Assembly: GCA_039985655.1 (NCBI GenBank)
Contig: JBDWSF010000019.1
Span: 1 to 64,000, forward strand
DNA: 64,000 bases
Direction: 5' to 3'
From: Postechiella sp039985655
Lineage (GTDB): Bacteria; Bacteroidota; Bacteroidia; Flavobacteriales; Flavobacteriaceae
Shown: piece by piece, positions 15,548 to 23,438 of the stretch
Position numbering within the stretch: position 1 is the first letter of the stretch
How the letters are laid out: each line of letters begins with the position of its first letter
Notes under the pieces: model-generated
The model's input: only the letters and a program-made list of their open reading frames with translations
Database searches by the model: none
What the model was told of the DNA's origin: nothing
Program-made: the position numbers and the translations under genes

Positions 15548-16279
15548 ATGAGCAACGATACAAAAGCATGGTATACGTCTTGGTTTGATACACCATTTTA
15601 CCACATTTTATACAAAGACAGAAATGATACCGAGGCACACGCCTTTATGGATACGCTGACCGATTATTTGAATTTACCAGACCGCGGAACGGTTTTAGAT
15701 TTGGCTTGTGGCAAAGGGCGACATGCAAGATATTTAAACAAAATTGGTTATGATGTAACGGGTGTAGACTTGAGCGAGAACAGTATAGATTTCGCGAAAC
15801 AGTTTGAAAACCACAGCTTACATTTTGAGGTTCATGATATGTGTTTGCCTTACAATACCCAGTTTGACGCTGTTTTTAACTTATTTACGAGTTTTGGTTA
15901 TTTTGATAAGGAAGAAGATAATTTAAACACTATTAAAGCCATTAAAGCGAATTTGAATGATTTTGGTTTTGGTGTTATTGACTTTATGAATAGTGAATTT
16001 GTGATTGATAACCTCGTTCCTGAAGAAGTTAAAATGGTTGATGGTATTACTTTTAATTTAAAGCGTTATGTAAAAGACGGATATATTATTAAAGATATTA
16101 TATTTGAAGTTGATGGTACGCCATATGCTTTTCAAGAACGCGTTAGAGGCTTTACTTTAAGTGATTTTGAAGCGCTTTTTGAGCAGGCTGGTGTCTATTT
16201 ACTGGATGTTTTTGGCGATTACAAATTGAATAAATTTAATGCAAAAACGTCTGATCGTTTAGTCATGATTTTTAAATAG
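15548..16279 (+). CDS. Class I SAM-dependent methyltransferase
   Basis: This 243-residue soluble methyltransferase has the glycine-rich SAM-binding motif I in GTVLDLACGKGRHARYL (about 47-63), motif II acidic residue in YDVTGVDLSENSI and motif IV-like AVFNLFTSFGYF. Later strands (GVIDFMNSEFVID, LLDVFGDYKLNKFN) match small-molecule methyltransferases of the UbiE/Tam type. Nothing in the sequence names the substrate. The ZIP transporter follows on the same strand after 68 bases; a short palindrome GTCGAT-A-ATCGAC (16280-16292) with T-rich DNA follows the stop and may limit read-through. Confidence 0.85.
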   Translation: MSNDTKAWYTSWFDTPFYHILYKDRNDTEAHAFMDTLTDYLNLPDRGTVLDLACGKGRHARYLNKIGYDVTGVDLSENSIDFAKQFENHSLHFEVHDMCLPYNTQFDAVFNLFTSFGYFDKEEDNLNTIKAIKANLNDFGFGVIDFMNSEFVIDNLVPEEVKMVDGITFNLKRYVKDGYIIKDIIFEVDGTPYAFQERVRGFTLSDFEALFEQAGVYLLDVFGDYKLNKFNAKTSDRLVMIFK

Positions 16280-16347
16280 GTCGATAATCGACTTTTAATT
16301 ATTAATACTATTTCGAAAATTGGTTTAATAAAATATTAGTTTTTTTA

Positions 16348-17022
16348 ATGAATAAGTTTCTTTTCCCCATTTATGCAGTTATTTTAGGTGTTGTTATTGC
16401 CTATTTCACAAAAAACAAGACCTCTTTAAACACGAAACTCCTGCTCTCTTTTAGTGGTGCGTTTCTGCTAGCTTTAACGCTTTTTGAATTATTACCTGAG
16501 GTTTATAATCATTTAGACACCAAAATTACTGGTGTATTTATAATGTCTGGTATTATGCTGCAAATTATTTTAGAGTTATTCTCTAAAGGCGCAGAACACG
16601 GGCATGTTCATATACATAAAGAAGAAACCAATTTCCCGTGGTTATTGTTTATTAGTTTGTGTATTCATAGTTTTTTAGAAGGGTTTCCTATTCATCAACA
16701 TAACGATATGGTTTATGGGGTTTTAATTCATAAAATACCAATTGCAGCTATAGTGAGTATCTTTTTGTTTAAAAGCAACTATAGTAAACTACAAATTGGA
16801 GCATTTTTACTTTTGTTTGCTATTATGACACCGTTAGGAACACTTTTGTCGCACTCAGCAAATTTATCAGAACATTTTGCGCTTAGTATTAACGCCATAG
16901 TTATTGGTATATTTTTCCATATTGCTACGACCATTTTATTTGAAAGTGGCGACGGACATAAATTTAATTTATCTAAGTTTATTTCCATTATTTTAGGCGT
17001 TGGGATTGCTTATTTGATATAA
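16348..17022 (+). CDS. ZIP-family metal transporter
   Basis: This 224-residue inner-membrane protein has about seven or eight hydrophobic segments. The variable loop is histidine-rich (HGHVHIHKEE, about residues 90-99), a feature of ZIP zinc/iron importers. The conserved metal-site helices are visible as IHSFLEGFPIHQ (helix IV) and LIHKIPIAAI (helix V), with His and Glu as expected ligands. It probably imports Zn2+ or another divalent metal. The stop codon is followed within three bases by an 85-base inverted repeat, which may serve as its transcript end. Confidence 0.87.
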   Translation: MNKFLFPIYAVILGVVIAYFTKNKTSLNTKLLLSFSGAFLLALTLFELLPEVYNHLDTKITGVFIMSGIMLQIILELFSKGAEHGHVHIHKEETNFPWLLFISLCIHSFLEGFPIHQHNDMVYGVLIHKIPIAAIVSIFLFKSNYSKLQIGAFLLLFAIMTPLGTLLSHSANLSEHFALSINAIVIGIFFHIATTILFESGDGHKFNLSKFISIILGVGIAYLI

Positions 17023-17024
17023 CT

Positions 17025-17109
17025 TGTCATTCCTTCGAAAGCAGGGATCTCATTAATAATAACTAATCAGTAAAAAGTGGATTCCTACCTTCGCAGGAAT
17101 GACAAAATG
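17025..17109. repeat. Inverted-repeat element of the GTCATTCC...GGAATGAC type
   Basis: The left arm TGTCATTCCTTCGAAAGC and the right arm (about 17084-17107, containing TTCGCAGGAATGACA) are imperfect complements around 35 bases. Related half-copies occur at 17747-17766 and 36285-36310. It resembles REP/BIME-like intergenic elements common in many bacteria. Confidence 0.7.
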
Positions 17110-17116
17110 GATATAA

Positions 17117-17150
17117 TTAATGGTTAATGGTTAATGGTTAATGGTTAATG
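17117..17150 (+). repeat. Tandem TTAATGG heptamer, 4.9 copies
   Basis: TTAATGG is repeated without change at 17117, 17124, 17131 and 17138, with a partial fifth copy. It lies in the 292-base gap before the DUF4268 gene. The copy number could vary by slippage. Confidence 0.9.
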
Positions 17151-17314
17151 AAAATTATAAAGTTCATCTGAAAGAATAAACATGGAACTATATTTTTTTG
17201 CCTTATCGCTATTTTCACTTATGCCTTATTACTTTTAACTTTCAGGTTTTATAATGAATAATTGATACTACTGAGAACTAGAAATCACTAACAAATAACT
17301 ATTAACCAATAACC

Positions 17315-17743
17315 ATGTTCAGTAAAGAAGAATCGAGATTATTAAGAGAATTATTTTGGACCAGTTTCGGGAAATCGTTTCCACGGAAATGGGTTTTGTA
17401 CAACACAAAATTAAAAGGTCTAAGCTTTAAATTTCACTTTGACAATAAAACGGCTTTAATCGCTCTGGATCTTGAGGACGATTTAGAAAACCGTATTAAT
17501 TACTGGGAAAAACTTGAAGCTTTAAAATCGATTTTATTAGACGAATACTTACCAGAAGCTATATATCACGAGGAATATTTATTAGACAACGAAAAAGAAA
17601 TTTCTAGAATTTTAGTACAATTAAAACAGAAAGTATCGATTCATAATAAAAACACATGGCGTGATGTTATGGAGTTTTTTAATGTACACATGAGTTTATT
17701 TGAAGCCTTTTTTGAGGAATATAAGGATGTTATTGAGGGGTAA
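17315..17743 (+). CDS. DUF4268-family protein
   Basis: This 142-residue soluble protein matches the DUF4268 type: SKEESRLLRELFWTSFGKSF, KGLSFKFHFDNKTALIALDLE and the helical ENRINYWEKLEALKSILLDE. DUF4268 also occurs as the C-terminal part of some restriction- or nuclease-related proteins. Here it stands alone and no catalytic motif is visible, so no activity is claimed. It is followed four bases after the stop by a palindromic repeat that could end transcription. Confidence 0.75.
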   Translation: MFSKEESRLLRELFWTSFGKSFPRKWVLYNTKLKGLSFKFHFDNKTALIALDLEDDLENRINYWEKLEALKSILLDEYLPEAIYHEEYLLDNEKEISRILVQLKQKVSIHNKNTWRDVMEFFNVHMSLFEAFFEEYKDVIEG

Positions 17744-17746
17744 TTT

Positions 17747-17766
17747 ATTCCTGCGCAGGCAGGAAT
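17747..17766. repeat. Palindromic half-copy of the GGAATGAC-type repeat
   Basis: ATTCCTGC-GCAG-GCAGGAAT is a perfect 8-bp stem and 4-base loop, followed by CTTTTAATTT. Its position directly after the DUF4268 stop suggests use as a terminator. Confidence 0.7.
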
Positions 17767-17769
17767 CTT

Positions 17770-18453
17770 TTAATTTAAAACCTTAATTCTTTTAATTAAA
17801 TCACTATCAATTGTTTCGGTATTTAAATTTAAGTATCTAAAAGACTTAACTTCAAAATCATCAAATTCAAATATCAATGCTTTATTTTTAACTGTGTAAA
17901 TAATTTGATTATCTAAAGCTATAAACTCCGAGCCAAATTTCTCTTCTATTTGTTTTTTTGGAAACCCGATAAAATTAGCTTCACCTAAATAAGGATCTTT
18001 ATTAAAAATGCTTATTTCAATTAAAATTTCAGTTTCATCTTCATATTTATGCTTGTTCTTTCCGTACTTGAAAACTGATATTTCATTAATTCTTTTTGAG
18101 TCTATGTCCTCTGTCATAAAATTATAACTATAAAAAATTGAATCGTTAATTTCTGGGTAAAAATAATATTCTTTACCATTTATTACAGTAGTGGTTGCAC
18201 TTCTATTTTTCTTTAATTCTTTTAAATCTATCGGATTTTCAAAAAATTTATCAAGACTATTATTTTTTTTTAATCCTGATTCAATTAAAATCATTTCAGG
18301 CTCGTTTTCAATTAACCTAGGTTCGTGTTTATCTTGAACCACTAATATTCCAACAATTAAAAACCCAACTAAGCAGATCGTTCCAATTAAAACAATTGTC
18401 AATAATATGTTTAAGATTTTTTTCAAAGGTTTTATATTTTTTTTAATCACCAA
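17770..18453 (-). CDS. Membrane-anchored protein of unknown function
   Basis: I do not recognise a family. The protein has a basic N-terminus, one transmembrane segment (about residues 15-38, ILNILLTIVLIGTICLVGFL) and a Lys-, Asn- and Glu-rich extracytoplasmic domain of about 185 residues with mixed strands. The start must be non-ATG: TTG at 18453 or GTG at 18450, because the next in-frame ATG would remove the membrane segment. It lies 21 bases after the GNAT gene on the same strand, so both may be co-transcribed. Composition is notably AT-rich, as in accessory genes. Confidence 0.6.
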   Translation of the reverse strand: MVIKKNIKPLKKILNILLTIVLIGTICLVGFLIVGILVVQDKHEPRLIENEPEMILIESGLKKNNSLDKFFENPIDLKELKKNRSATTTVINGKEYYFYPEINDSIFYSYNFMTEDIDSKRINEISVFKYGKNKHKYEDETEILIEISIFNKDPYLGEANFIGFPKKQIEEKFGSEFIALDNQIIYTVKNKALIFEFDDFEVKSFRYLNLNTETIDSDLIKRIKVLN

Positions 18454-18474
18454 TTTTATTAATAAGATTCTTGC

Positions 18475-18975
18475 CTACACAGAAATTTGTTTCTCCATCC
18501 GATAATCATTCATAACATAACCGCCTCCTATATCTTTTATCACAGAAAACACATTTACAAAACCCAAATTCTCATAGGTCTTAATAGAATTAATATTGTT
18601 TTTATTTACGGTAAGCATGATCGTTTTTAAATTGCAAACTTTTGCCTTTTCTTCAATAAACTGCATTGCTGTTTTACCAATTTTTTTTCCTCTATAATCA
18701 CTAAGTACATATATTTTACTTAAGAACAATAGCTCTTTTTCGCTTCTAAACGAAATATAGCCAACAGGGCTTTTATTGTATGTTAATACAAAATATTCAA
18801 AATGGTCTACTGTTATTTGTTTTGAAATGGCTTCGGCAGATTGATATTTTTTAAGCATATACTCCACTTGCCCAATGCCTTCAATTGGAATATAATGTTT
18901 ACGCCAAATAACATCGGCTAATCCTTCAATTAATATATAATCTGATGTTGTATTAGCTGGAGTAATTTCTATCAT
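18475..18975 (-). CDS. GNAT-family N-acetyltransferase
   Basis: This complete 166-residue GNAT protein shows the acetyl-CoA binding motif A in LLFLSKIYVLSDYRGKKIGKTAMQFIEE, with the pyrophosphate-binding Arg-Gly-Lys-Lys-Ile-Gly, and motif B in VNKNNINSIKTYENLGFVNV. The closing GGGYVMNDYRMEK is typical of small-molecule or peptide acetyltransferases in Bacteroidota. The substrate is unknown. It is upstream of the membrane-anchored protein gene. Confidence 0.87.
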   Translation of the reverse strand: MIEITPANTTSDYILIEGLADVIWRKHYIPIEGIGQVEYMLKKYQSAEAISKQITVDHFEYFVLTYNKSPVGYISFRSEKELLFLSKIYVLSDYRGKKIGKTAMQFIEEKAKVCNLKTIMLTVNKNNINSIKTYENLGFVNVFSVIKDIGGGYVMNDYRMEKQISV

Positions 18976-19134
18976 CTGAAAATTAAAAATATTTTAATAT
19001 GTTGTATTTTTTGAATAAAAATTAGAGTTTCAACAAGTTCAGCAAAACTAACGATAATAAAATTCTATATTTTCACACCTGCTCTCGATACAATTTTCTA
19101 TTGAAAATTACTCGAACTGACATCAGAGCCTCTT

Positions 19135-19767
19135 TTAAATGATGTAAAAGAAAATCATAAAAAAATGAAAACAGGCACCAGCCAAAACAAACACATGCCA
19201 AATAACATGATGATACGGTATTTTATGAATGGCGTAAAAAAGAATACCAACTGTATAAGATATCCCTCCACAGAAAAGCATTAAAATACCATTGCTACCA
19301 ATAGCATCGGAAAGGTTTGTGAAATCGAAAACAATTAACCACCCCATCACCAAATATAAAAGCGTTGAAAATAGTTCTAAACGTCCTGTGAAAAACAACT
19401 TTAAAATCACACCAAAAGCGGCAATACCCCAAATTATCCAAAAAAGAAGCCAGCCTTTACTTTCACTTAGCGTAATTAATAAAACAGGCGTATAAGTTCC
19501 CGCTATAAGTCCGTAAATACTAATATGATCTATGATGCGGAAAATATGTTTTTTTTTCTCGCCTTTTACCGAATGATAAAGTGTCGATGCTGTGAATAAT
19601 ATAATAATAGACACACCATAAACAATAACGCTAAATAAGCTCCAATCGGTTTTATTCGAATCAAAAACAATAAGCAAAACGAGCCCAGCTATACCCAACA
19701 CAGCTCCAAGACCATGCGAAATGGCATTTAATTTTTCTTCGAAAGGCGATTGCTCAGCATTACTCAT
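19135..19767 (-). CDS. Hemolysin III/PAQR-family membrane protein
   Basis: This 210-residue protein has seven hydrophobic helices. The PAQR/HlyIII metal-site pattern is present: NAISHGLGAVLG in helix I, FTASTLYHSV with Ser and His, IDHISIYGLIAGTYTP, and the C-terminal HHVIWHVFVLAGACFHF. In this superfamily the conserved His and Asp residues bind zinc and the fold resembles ceramidases. The name hemolysin is historical. Its start overlaps the end of the DUF4294 gene by eight bases, so the two are translationally close and share a transcript. Confidence 0.88.
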   Translation of the reverse strand: MSNAEQSPFEEKLNAISHGLGAVLGIAGLVLLIVFDSNKTDWSLFSVIVYGVSIIILFTASTLYHSVKGEKKKHIFRIIDHISIYGLIAGTYTPVLLITLSESKGWLLFWIIWGIAAFGVILKLFFTGRLELFSTLLYLVMGWLIVFDFTNLSDAIGSNGILMLFCGGISYTVGILFYAIHKIPYHHVIWHVFVLAGACFHFFMIFFYII

Positions 19768-20446
19768 TTTTTTCTAGTGTTTTTGAACGTAACCATTTAT
19801 CGGTTAAATCATAAAAATCAAATGGAATGGCAGATTTTTGACGCTCTAATCGTCCACTTCGAAAATTACGTTGCAAAACATCTTCAATTAAATAATCTTC
19901 TTTTTCATTTAAAGGATTGAATTCTCGCTTTAAAGAAATATCGAACATACTCGCTGTAGTGTTGTACCAAAAGGCACGCCAGCCGTTACGAAGCTCTTTA
20001 ACAAGATCGAATGCAGTACGTCCGGTTTGCCTGTGTATTAATTTCACCAAAATTTGACCTTCTGTACGTGACATTTTCTTGAGTTTTTCTGAAAATTCAC
20101 CTTCAATGTATTTTTGAATCTTTTTTGTGTAGCGTTTCTTGTCTTTATTTCTTGTTAATGTCGCCAAATGTTTCGTTAAAGAATCTAATCTGTCCGCTGC
20201 CATTTTAGCGTATGGATATACTTTTATTGTTTTTCTACGTAAAATTAAATACCGTATGCGATCTTCTTTACTATCAAACTTCAATTTATGCAAAAGCATC
20301 ACTTCATCTAAATCGATTGAAGTGCGCGGAATAGAATCGCCTTTTACAATAATGTAATCAACAGCTGTAGAATCTTGAATTTCGTCGCTAATTTGTCCTA
20401 AAGCAAATAGCGGAAAAAACAGTAATATGTATCTTAAAAAATTCAT
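19760..20446 (-). CDS. DUF4294-family exported protein
   Basis: This 228-residue protein has a signal peptide (MNFLRYILLFFPLFALGQ) and matches DUF4294: SIDLDEVMLLHKLKFDSKEDRIRYLILRRKTIKVYPYAKMAADRL, then the basic helical middle, then LVKLIHRQTGRTAFDLVKELRNGWRAFWYNTTASMFD. It is widespread in Bacteroidota; function is unknown. The mature part is rich in Lys and Arg and mostly helical, so it is probably periplasmic. It overlaps the hemolysin III gene by eight bases and diverges from the M42 peptidase gene. Confidence 0.83.
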   Translation of the reverse strand: MNFLRYILLFFPLFALGQISDEIQDSTAVDYIIVKGDSIPRTSIDLDEVMLLHKLKFDSKEDRIRYLILRRKTIKVYPYAKMAADRLDSLTKHLATLTRNKDKKRYTKKIQKYIEGEFSEKLKKMSRTEGQILVKLIHRQTGRTAFDLVKELRNGWRAFWYNTTASMFDISLKREFNPLNEKEDYLIEDVLQRNFRSGRLERQKSAIPFDFYDLTDKWLRSKTLEKNE

Positions 20447-20549
20447 ATATAAATTAACATGGCAAGAATCTTTCCAAAATTAATAATTTACATTCTCTAA
20501 AACATTTATTTTGTAGATATATTATTATTTTAGTTGAAAATTTTAAAAC

Positions 20550-21638
20550 ATGGCGACGAAAAGCATACTTAACAAAAAGTCTATGGACTTTTTAGAGAAA
20601 TATTTAAATAATGCAGCACCAACAGGATACGAATGGACGGGGCAGGAATTATGGATGGATTATTTAAAACCTTATGTAGATGAATTTATTACAGATACCT
20701 ACGGAACTGCTGTTGGAATTATAAATCCAAAAGCAAAATATAAAGTCGTTATTGAAGGACATGCAGATGAAATTGCATGGTATGTGAATTACATCAGTGA
20801 TAACGGACTTATTTATGTGATTAGAAATGGTGGAAGTGATCACCAAATTGCACCAAGTAAAGTCGTTAATATTCATACTAAAAAAGGCATCGTAAAAGGT
20901 GTTTTTGGATGGCCTGCCATACACACACGAAGCAGAGTAAAAGAAGAAGCGCCTAAACCTGATAATATTTTTATTGATTGTGGTTGTAAAACCAAGGAGG
21001 AAGTTGAAAAACTTGGCGTACACGTGGGTTGTGTTATTACGTACCCAGACGAGTTCCACATTTTAAATGGCGATAAATTTGTATGTCGTGCTTTAGATAA
21101 CAGAATGGGTGGTTTTATGATTGCCGAAGTCGCGCGTTTACTTAAAGAAAACAAGCAAGAATTACCTTTTGGATTATACATTGTTAATGCGGTGCAAGAA
21201 GAAATAGGACTTCGTGGTGCCGAAATGATTGCACATACCATAAAACCGAATGCTGCCATTGTTACTGATGTTACTCACGATACCACTACACCAATGATTG
21301 AAAAGAAAACCAACGGTCATTTAGAAATTGGTGCTGGACCTGTGGTTGCTTACGCGCCTGCAGTACAACAAAAATTACGTGATTTAATTACAGAAACAGC
21401 AGAAGCTAAAAAGATTCCGTTTCAACGTTCTGCACTATCTCGTGCCACTGGTACAGATACTGATGCCTTTGCTTATAGTAATGGTGGTGTTGCGAGTGCT
21501 TTAATTTCATTACCACTGCGTTATATGCATACTACGGTAGAAATGGTGCATAAAGATGATGTAGAAAATGTTATCAAATTGATCTACGAAACACTCTTAA
21601 AAATTGAAGACGGCGAAACGTTTAGTTATTTTAAATAA
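20550..21638 (+). CDS. M42-family metallopeptidase (glutamyl aminopeptidase type)
   Basis: This 362-residue cytoplasmic aminopeptidase has a two-metal site. Metal-ligand segments are visible in order: GHADEIAWYV (His and Asp), CRALDNRMGGF (bridging Asp), VQEEIGLRGAEM (Glu-Glu, base and ligand), AIVTDVTHDT (Asp) and LRYMHTTVEMV (His). The PDZ-like lid domain lies between about residues 85 and 175. M42 enzymes usually form tetrahedral dodecamers and trim N-terminal residues from peptides. The older name endo-1,4-beta-glucanase for this family is wrong. A terminator follows nine bases after the stop. Confidence 0.93.
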   Translation: MATKSILNKKSMDFLEKYLNNAAPTGYEWTGQELWMDYLKPYVDEFITDTYGTAVGIINPKAKYKVVIEGHADEIAWYVNYISDNGLIYVIRNGGSDHQIAPSKVVNIHTKKGIVKGVFGWPAIHTRSRVKEEAPKPDNIFIDCGCKTKEEVEKLGVHVGCVITYPDEFHILNGDKFVCRALDNRMGGFMIAEVARLLKENKQELPFGLYIVNAVQEEIGLRGAEMIAHTIKPNAAIVTDVTHDTTTPMIEKKTNGHLEIGAGPVVAYAPAVQQKLRDLITETAEAKKIPFQRSALSRATGTDTDAFAYSNGGVASALISLPLRYMHTTVEMVHKDDVENVIKLIYETLLKIEDGETFSYFK

Positions 21639-21646
21639 AACATATT

Positions 21647-21672
21647 AAATCCCGCTAAAACGGGATTTTTTA
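21647..21672 (+). terminator. Intrinsic terminator after the M42 peptidase
   Basis: AAATCCCG (21647-21654) pairs with CGGGATTT (21661-21668) around CTAAAA, followed by a T-run. Confidence 0.88.
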
Positions 21673-21684
21673 TTACCTTATATC

Positions 21685-22830
21685 ATGCAAAATCAAAAAC
21701 ACTTATTTGATATCCCAGAAGATGTTACTTATTTTAATACGGCAAGTATGTCTCCCATACTTCAAAGTACTAATCAAGCAGGAAAAAAAGCATTGGATGA
21801 AAAAAGCAATCCATTTACCATTACTGGCGATGATTTTTTCACGCCTCTTGGGATTTTAAAAAAACAATTTGCTCAATTAATAAATACAGACGAATCACAA
21901 CGTGTTGCGGCCATTTCATCTGCATCTTATGGCATTGCAACCGTAACAAATAATATTATTTTAAATGCTGGCGATGAAATTTTAATTGTCGAAAGTCAAT
22001 TTCCAAGTAATGTCTACGCTTGGGAACGGCTTGCAGAAAAATATAACGCTAAGCTCGTTACAGTTAATAAACCCAAAGATAAATTGAATCGAGGTAAAAA
22101 CTGGAATTTGAATATTTTAGACCATATTACAGATAAAACTGCTGTTGTTACCATGGGACAGATACATTGGACAGATGGTACACTTTTCGATTTAAAATCT
22201 ATTAGTAACAAAATTAAAAGTCATCATGGATTACTAATAATTGATGGCACACAATCTATTGGAGCACTCCCCTTTTCTGTTAAAGACATACAACCAGACG
22301 CTGTTATTTGTGCAAGTTACAAATGGCTTTTAGGTCCGTATTCATATGGGTTAGCATATTATGGCGCTTACTTTGACGATGGTATTCCCATTGAAGAAAA
22401 TTGGTCGAATAGATTGGATAGCGAAAAATTTACTGGTGAATATCAATCGGAATATAAATCACAAGCGAATCGATATAACACAGGCGAAAGTGCAAACTTT
22501 ATTGCCGTGCCTATGCTTCAAGATTCTATAGCTAAGATTTTGGAATGGACACCGGAATATATTCAAAGTTATTGTGATGACATTTCTAAGCATGTTATAA
22601 AACCGATTTCTAAATTAGGCTGTACGATTGAAGATTCTAACTTTCGAGCGAAACATTTATTCGGCATAGAATTACCAAGCCATATCGATTTAGCCAAATT
22701 AAAAATGGAGCTTGAAAAACAACGGGTATTTATAACTATTCGAGGTCATTACATGCGTGTATCCTGTCATTTATTTAACACTAAATCCGATTTTGACACA
22801 CTTTTAGAATGTTTAACCGCAGTTTTATAA
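21685..22830 (+). CDS. Class V aminotransferase, cysteine desulfurase-like
   Basis: This 381-residue PLP enzyme of fold type I belongs to the class V group (cysteine desulfurase/selenocysteine lyase, kynureninase-like). The N-terminus (YFNTASMSPIL) matches the substrate-loop region. The cofactor segment LLIIDGTQSIGALPF carries the Asp that contacts the pyridine nitrogen, and VICASYKWLLGPYSYG carries the Schiff-base Lys. The short C-terminal domain has IRGHYMRVSCHLFNT. I see no mobile-Cys loop of a bona fide IscS/SufS, so the exact reaction is open. The Nudix gene follows eight bases later, suggesting co-transcription. Confidence 0.83.
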   Translation: MQNQKHLFDIPEDVTYFNTASMSPILQSTNQAGKKALDEKSNPFTITGDDFFTPLGILKKQFAQLINTDESQRVAAISSASYGIATVTNNIILNAGDEILIVESQFPSNVYAWERLAEKYNAKLVTVNKPKDKLNRGKNWNLNILDHITDKTAVVTMGQIHWTDGTLFDLKSISNKIKSHHGLLIIDGTQSIGALPFSVKDIQPDAVICASYKWLLGPYSYGLAYYGAYFDDGIPIEENWSNRLDSEKFTGEYQSEYKSQANRYNTGESANFIAVPMLQDSIAKILEWTPEYIQSYCDDISKHVIKPISKLGCTIEDSNFRAKHLFGIELPSHIDLAKLKMELEKQRVFITIRGHYMRVSCHLFNTKSDFDTLLECLTAVL

Positions 22831-22838
22831 ATTAAAAT

Positions 22839-23396
22839 ATGGACGAATATATTGATATCGCAGACAAAGATGGAAACCTAACTGGGGAGACTCAATTAAA
22901 ATCTATTATTCATAAAACGGGATTGTATCACCACACAGCACATATTTGGTTTTATACTAAAGAAGGTGAAGTTTTATTATCGCAACGTTCGGCAAAAAAG
23001 ACTATTTGTCCACTCATGTGGGACGTATCTGTTGCTGGTCATGTAGGCGCTGGTGAAACGATTGAATCTGCTGCTATAAGAGAAACAAAAGAAGAAATCG
23101 GACTTTTTATCTCTGAAAAAGATTTAATAAAATTTGATGTTTTTGATTGTTTTCAAAGTTATGAAAGCGGTATTATAGATAACGAGTTTCATAACACCTT
23201 TATATGCGAATTAAAAACACCTTTTTCTCATTTAACACCTCAAATTGAAGAAGTTGAAGCAATAAAATTAGTCCATTTTAAAATCGTTGAACTGCTTTTA
23301 ATGAAAAGCGAAACCAATAATCATTTTGTGGCTTCTAATAGAGACTATTATAAAAAGGTATTAGAATTTATTAGACTAAAAACTAATTCAAACTAA
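22839..23396 (+). CDS. Nudix hydrolase, IDI/YfcD-like
   Basis: This 185-residue protein contains a full Nudix box GHVGAGE-x7-RETKEEIGL (about residues 67-89). The N-terminal part DIADKDGNLTGETQLK and HHTAHIWFYTKEGEVLLSQRSAKKTICPLMWDVSVAGHV is typical of the YfcD branch related to isopentenyl-diphosphate isomerase. That branch is usually annotated as Nudix hydrolase; isomerase activity should not be assumed. It follows the class V aminotransferase by eight bases. A 21-bp hairpin covers its stop codon. Confidence 0.87.
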   Translation: MDEYIDIADKDGNLTGETQLKSIIHKTGLYHHTAHIWFYTKEGEVLLSQRSAKKTICPLMWDVSVAGHVGAGETIESAAIRETKEEIGLFISEKDLIKFDVFDCFQSYESGIIDNEFHNTFICELKTPFSHLTPQIEEVEAIKLVHFKIVELLLMKSETNNHFVASNRDYYKKVLEFIRLKTNSN

Positions 23397-23415
23397 TTAA
23401 TTTTTAGTCTAATAA
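23368..23415. terminator. Long hairpin over the Nudix stop codon
   Basis: The arms at 23368-23388 and 23395-23415 are complementary over 21 bases with one C-A mismatch and a 6-base loop (CAAACT). It lies in the convergent junction with the esterase gene. No T-run is present, so Rho-independent termination in the classical sense is not assured. Confidence 0.55.
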
Positions 23416-23438
23416 CCTCAGTTTACTTTAATATGTTA

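Noticed and set aside
15346..15555. A 69-codon open frame on the minus strand upstream of the methyltransferase gene.
   Set aside because: It lies wholly inside the repeat-like element (copy C), has no family character and would run antisense across a leader. It is a shadow of the repeat.
17315..17743. The DUF4268 protein as part of a defence or restriction system.
   Set aside because: DUF4268 occurs as a tail of some nuclease-related proteins, but here it is free-standing, has no catalytic motif and no defence genes beside it.
22839..23396. Calling the Nudix protein isopentenyl-diphosphate isomerase.
   Set aside because: The fold resembles it, but this branch (YfcD-like) is not known to have that activity, so the general Nudix name is used.
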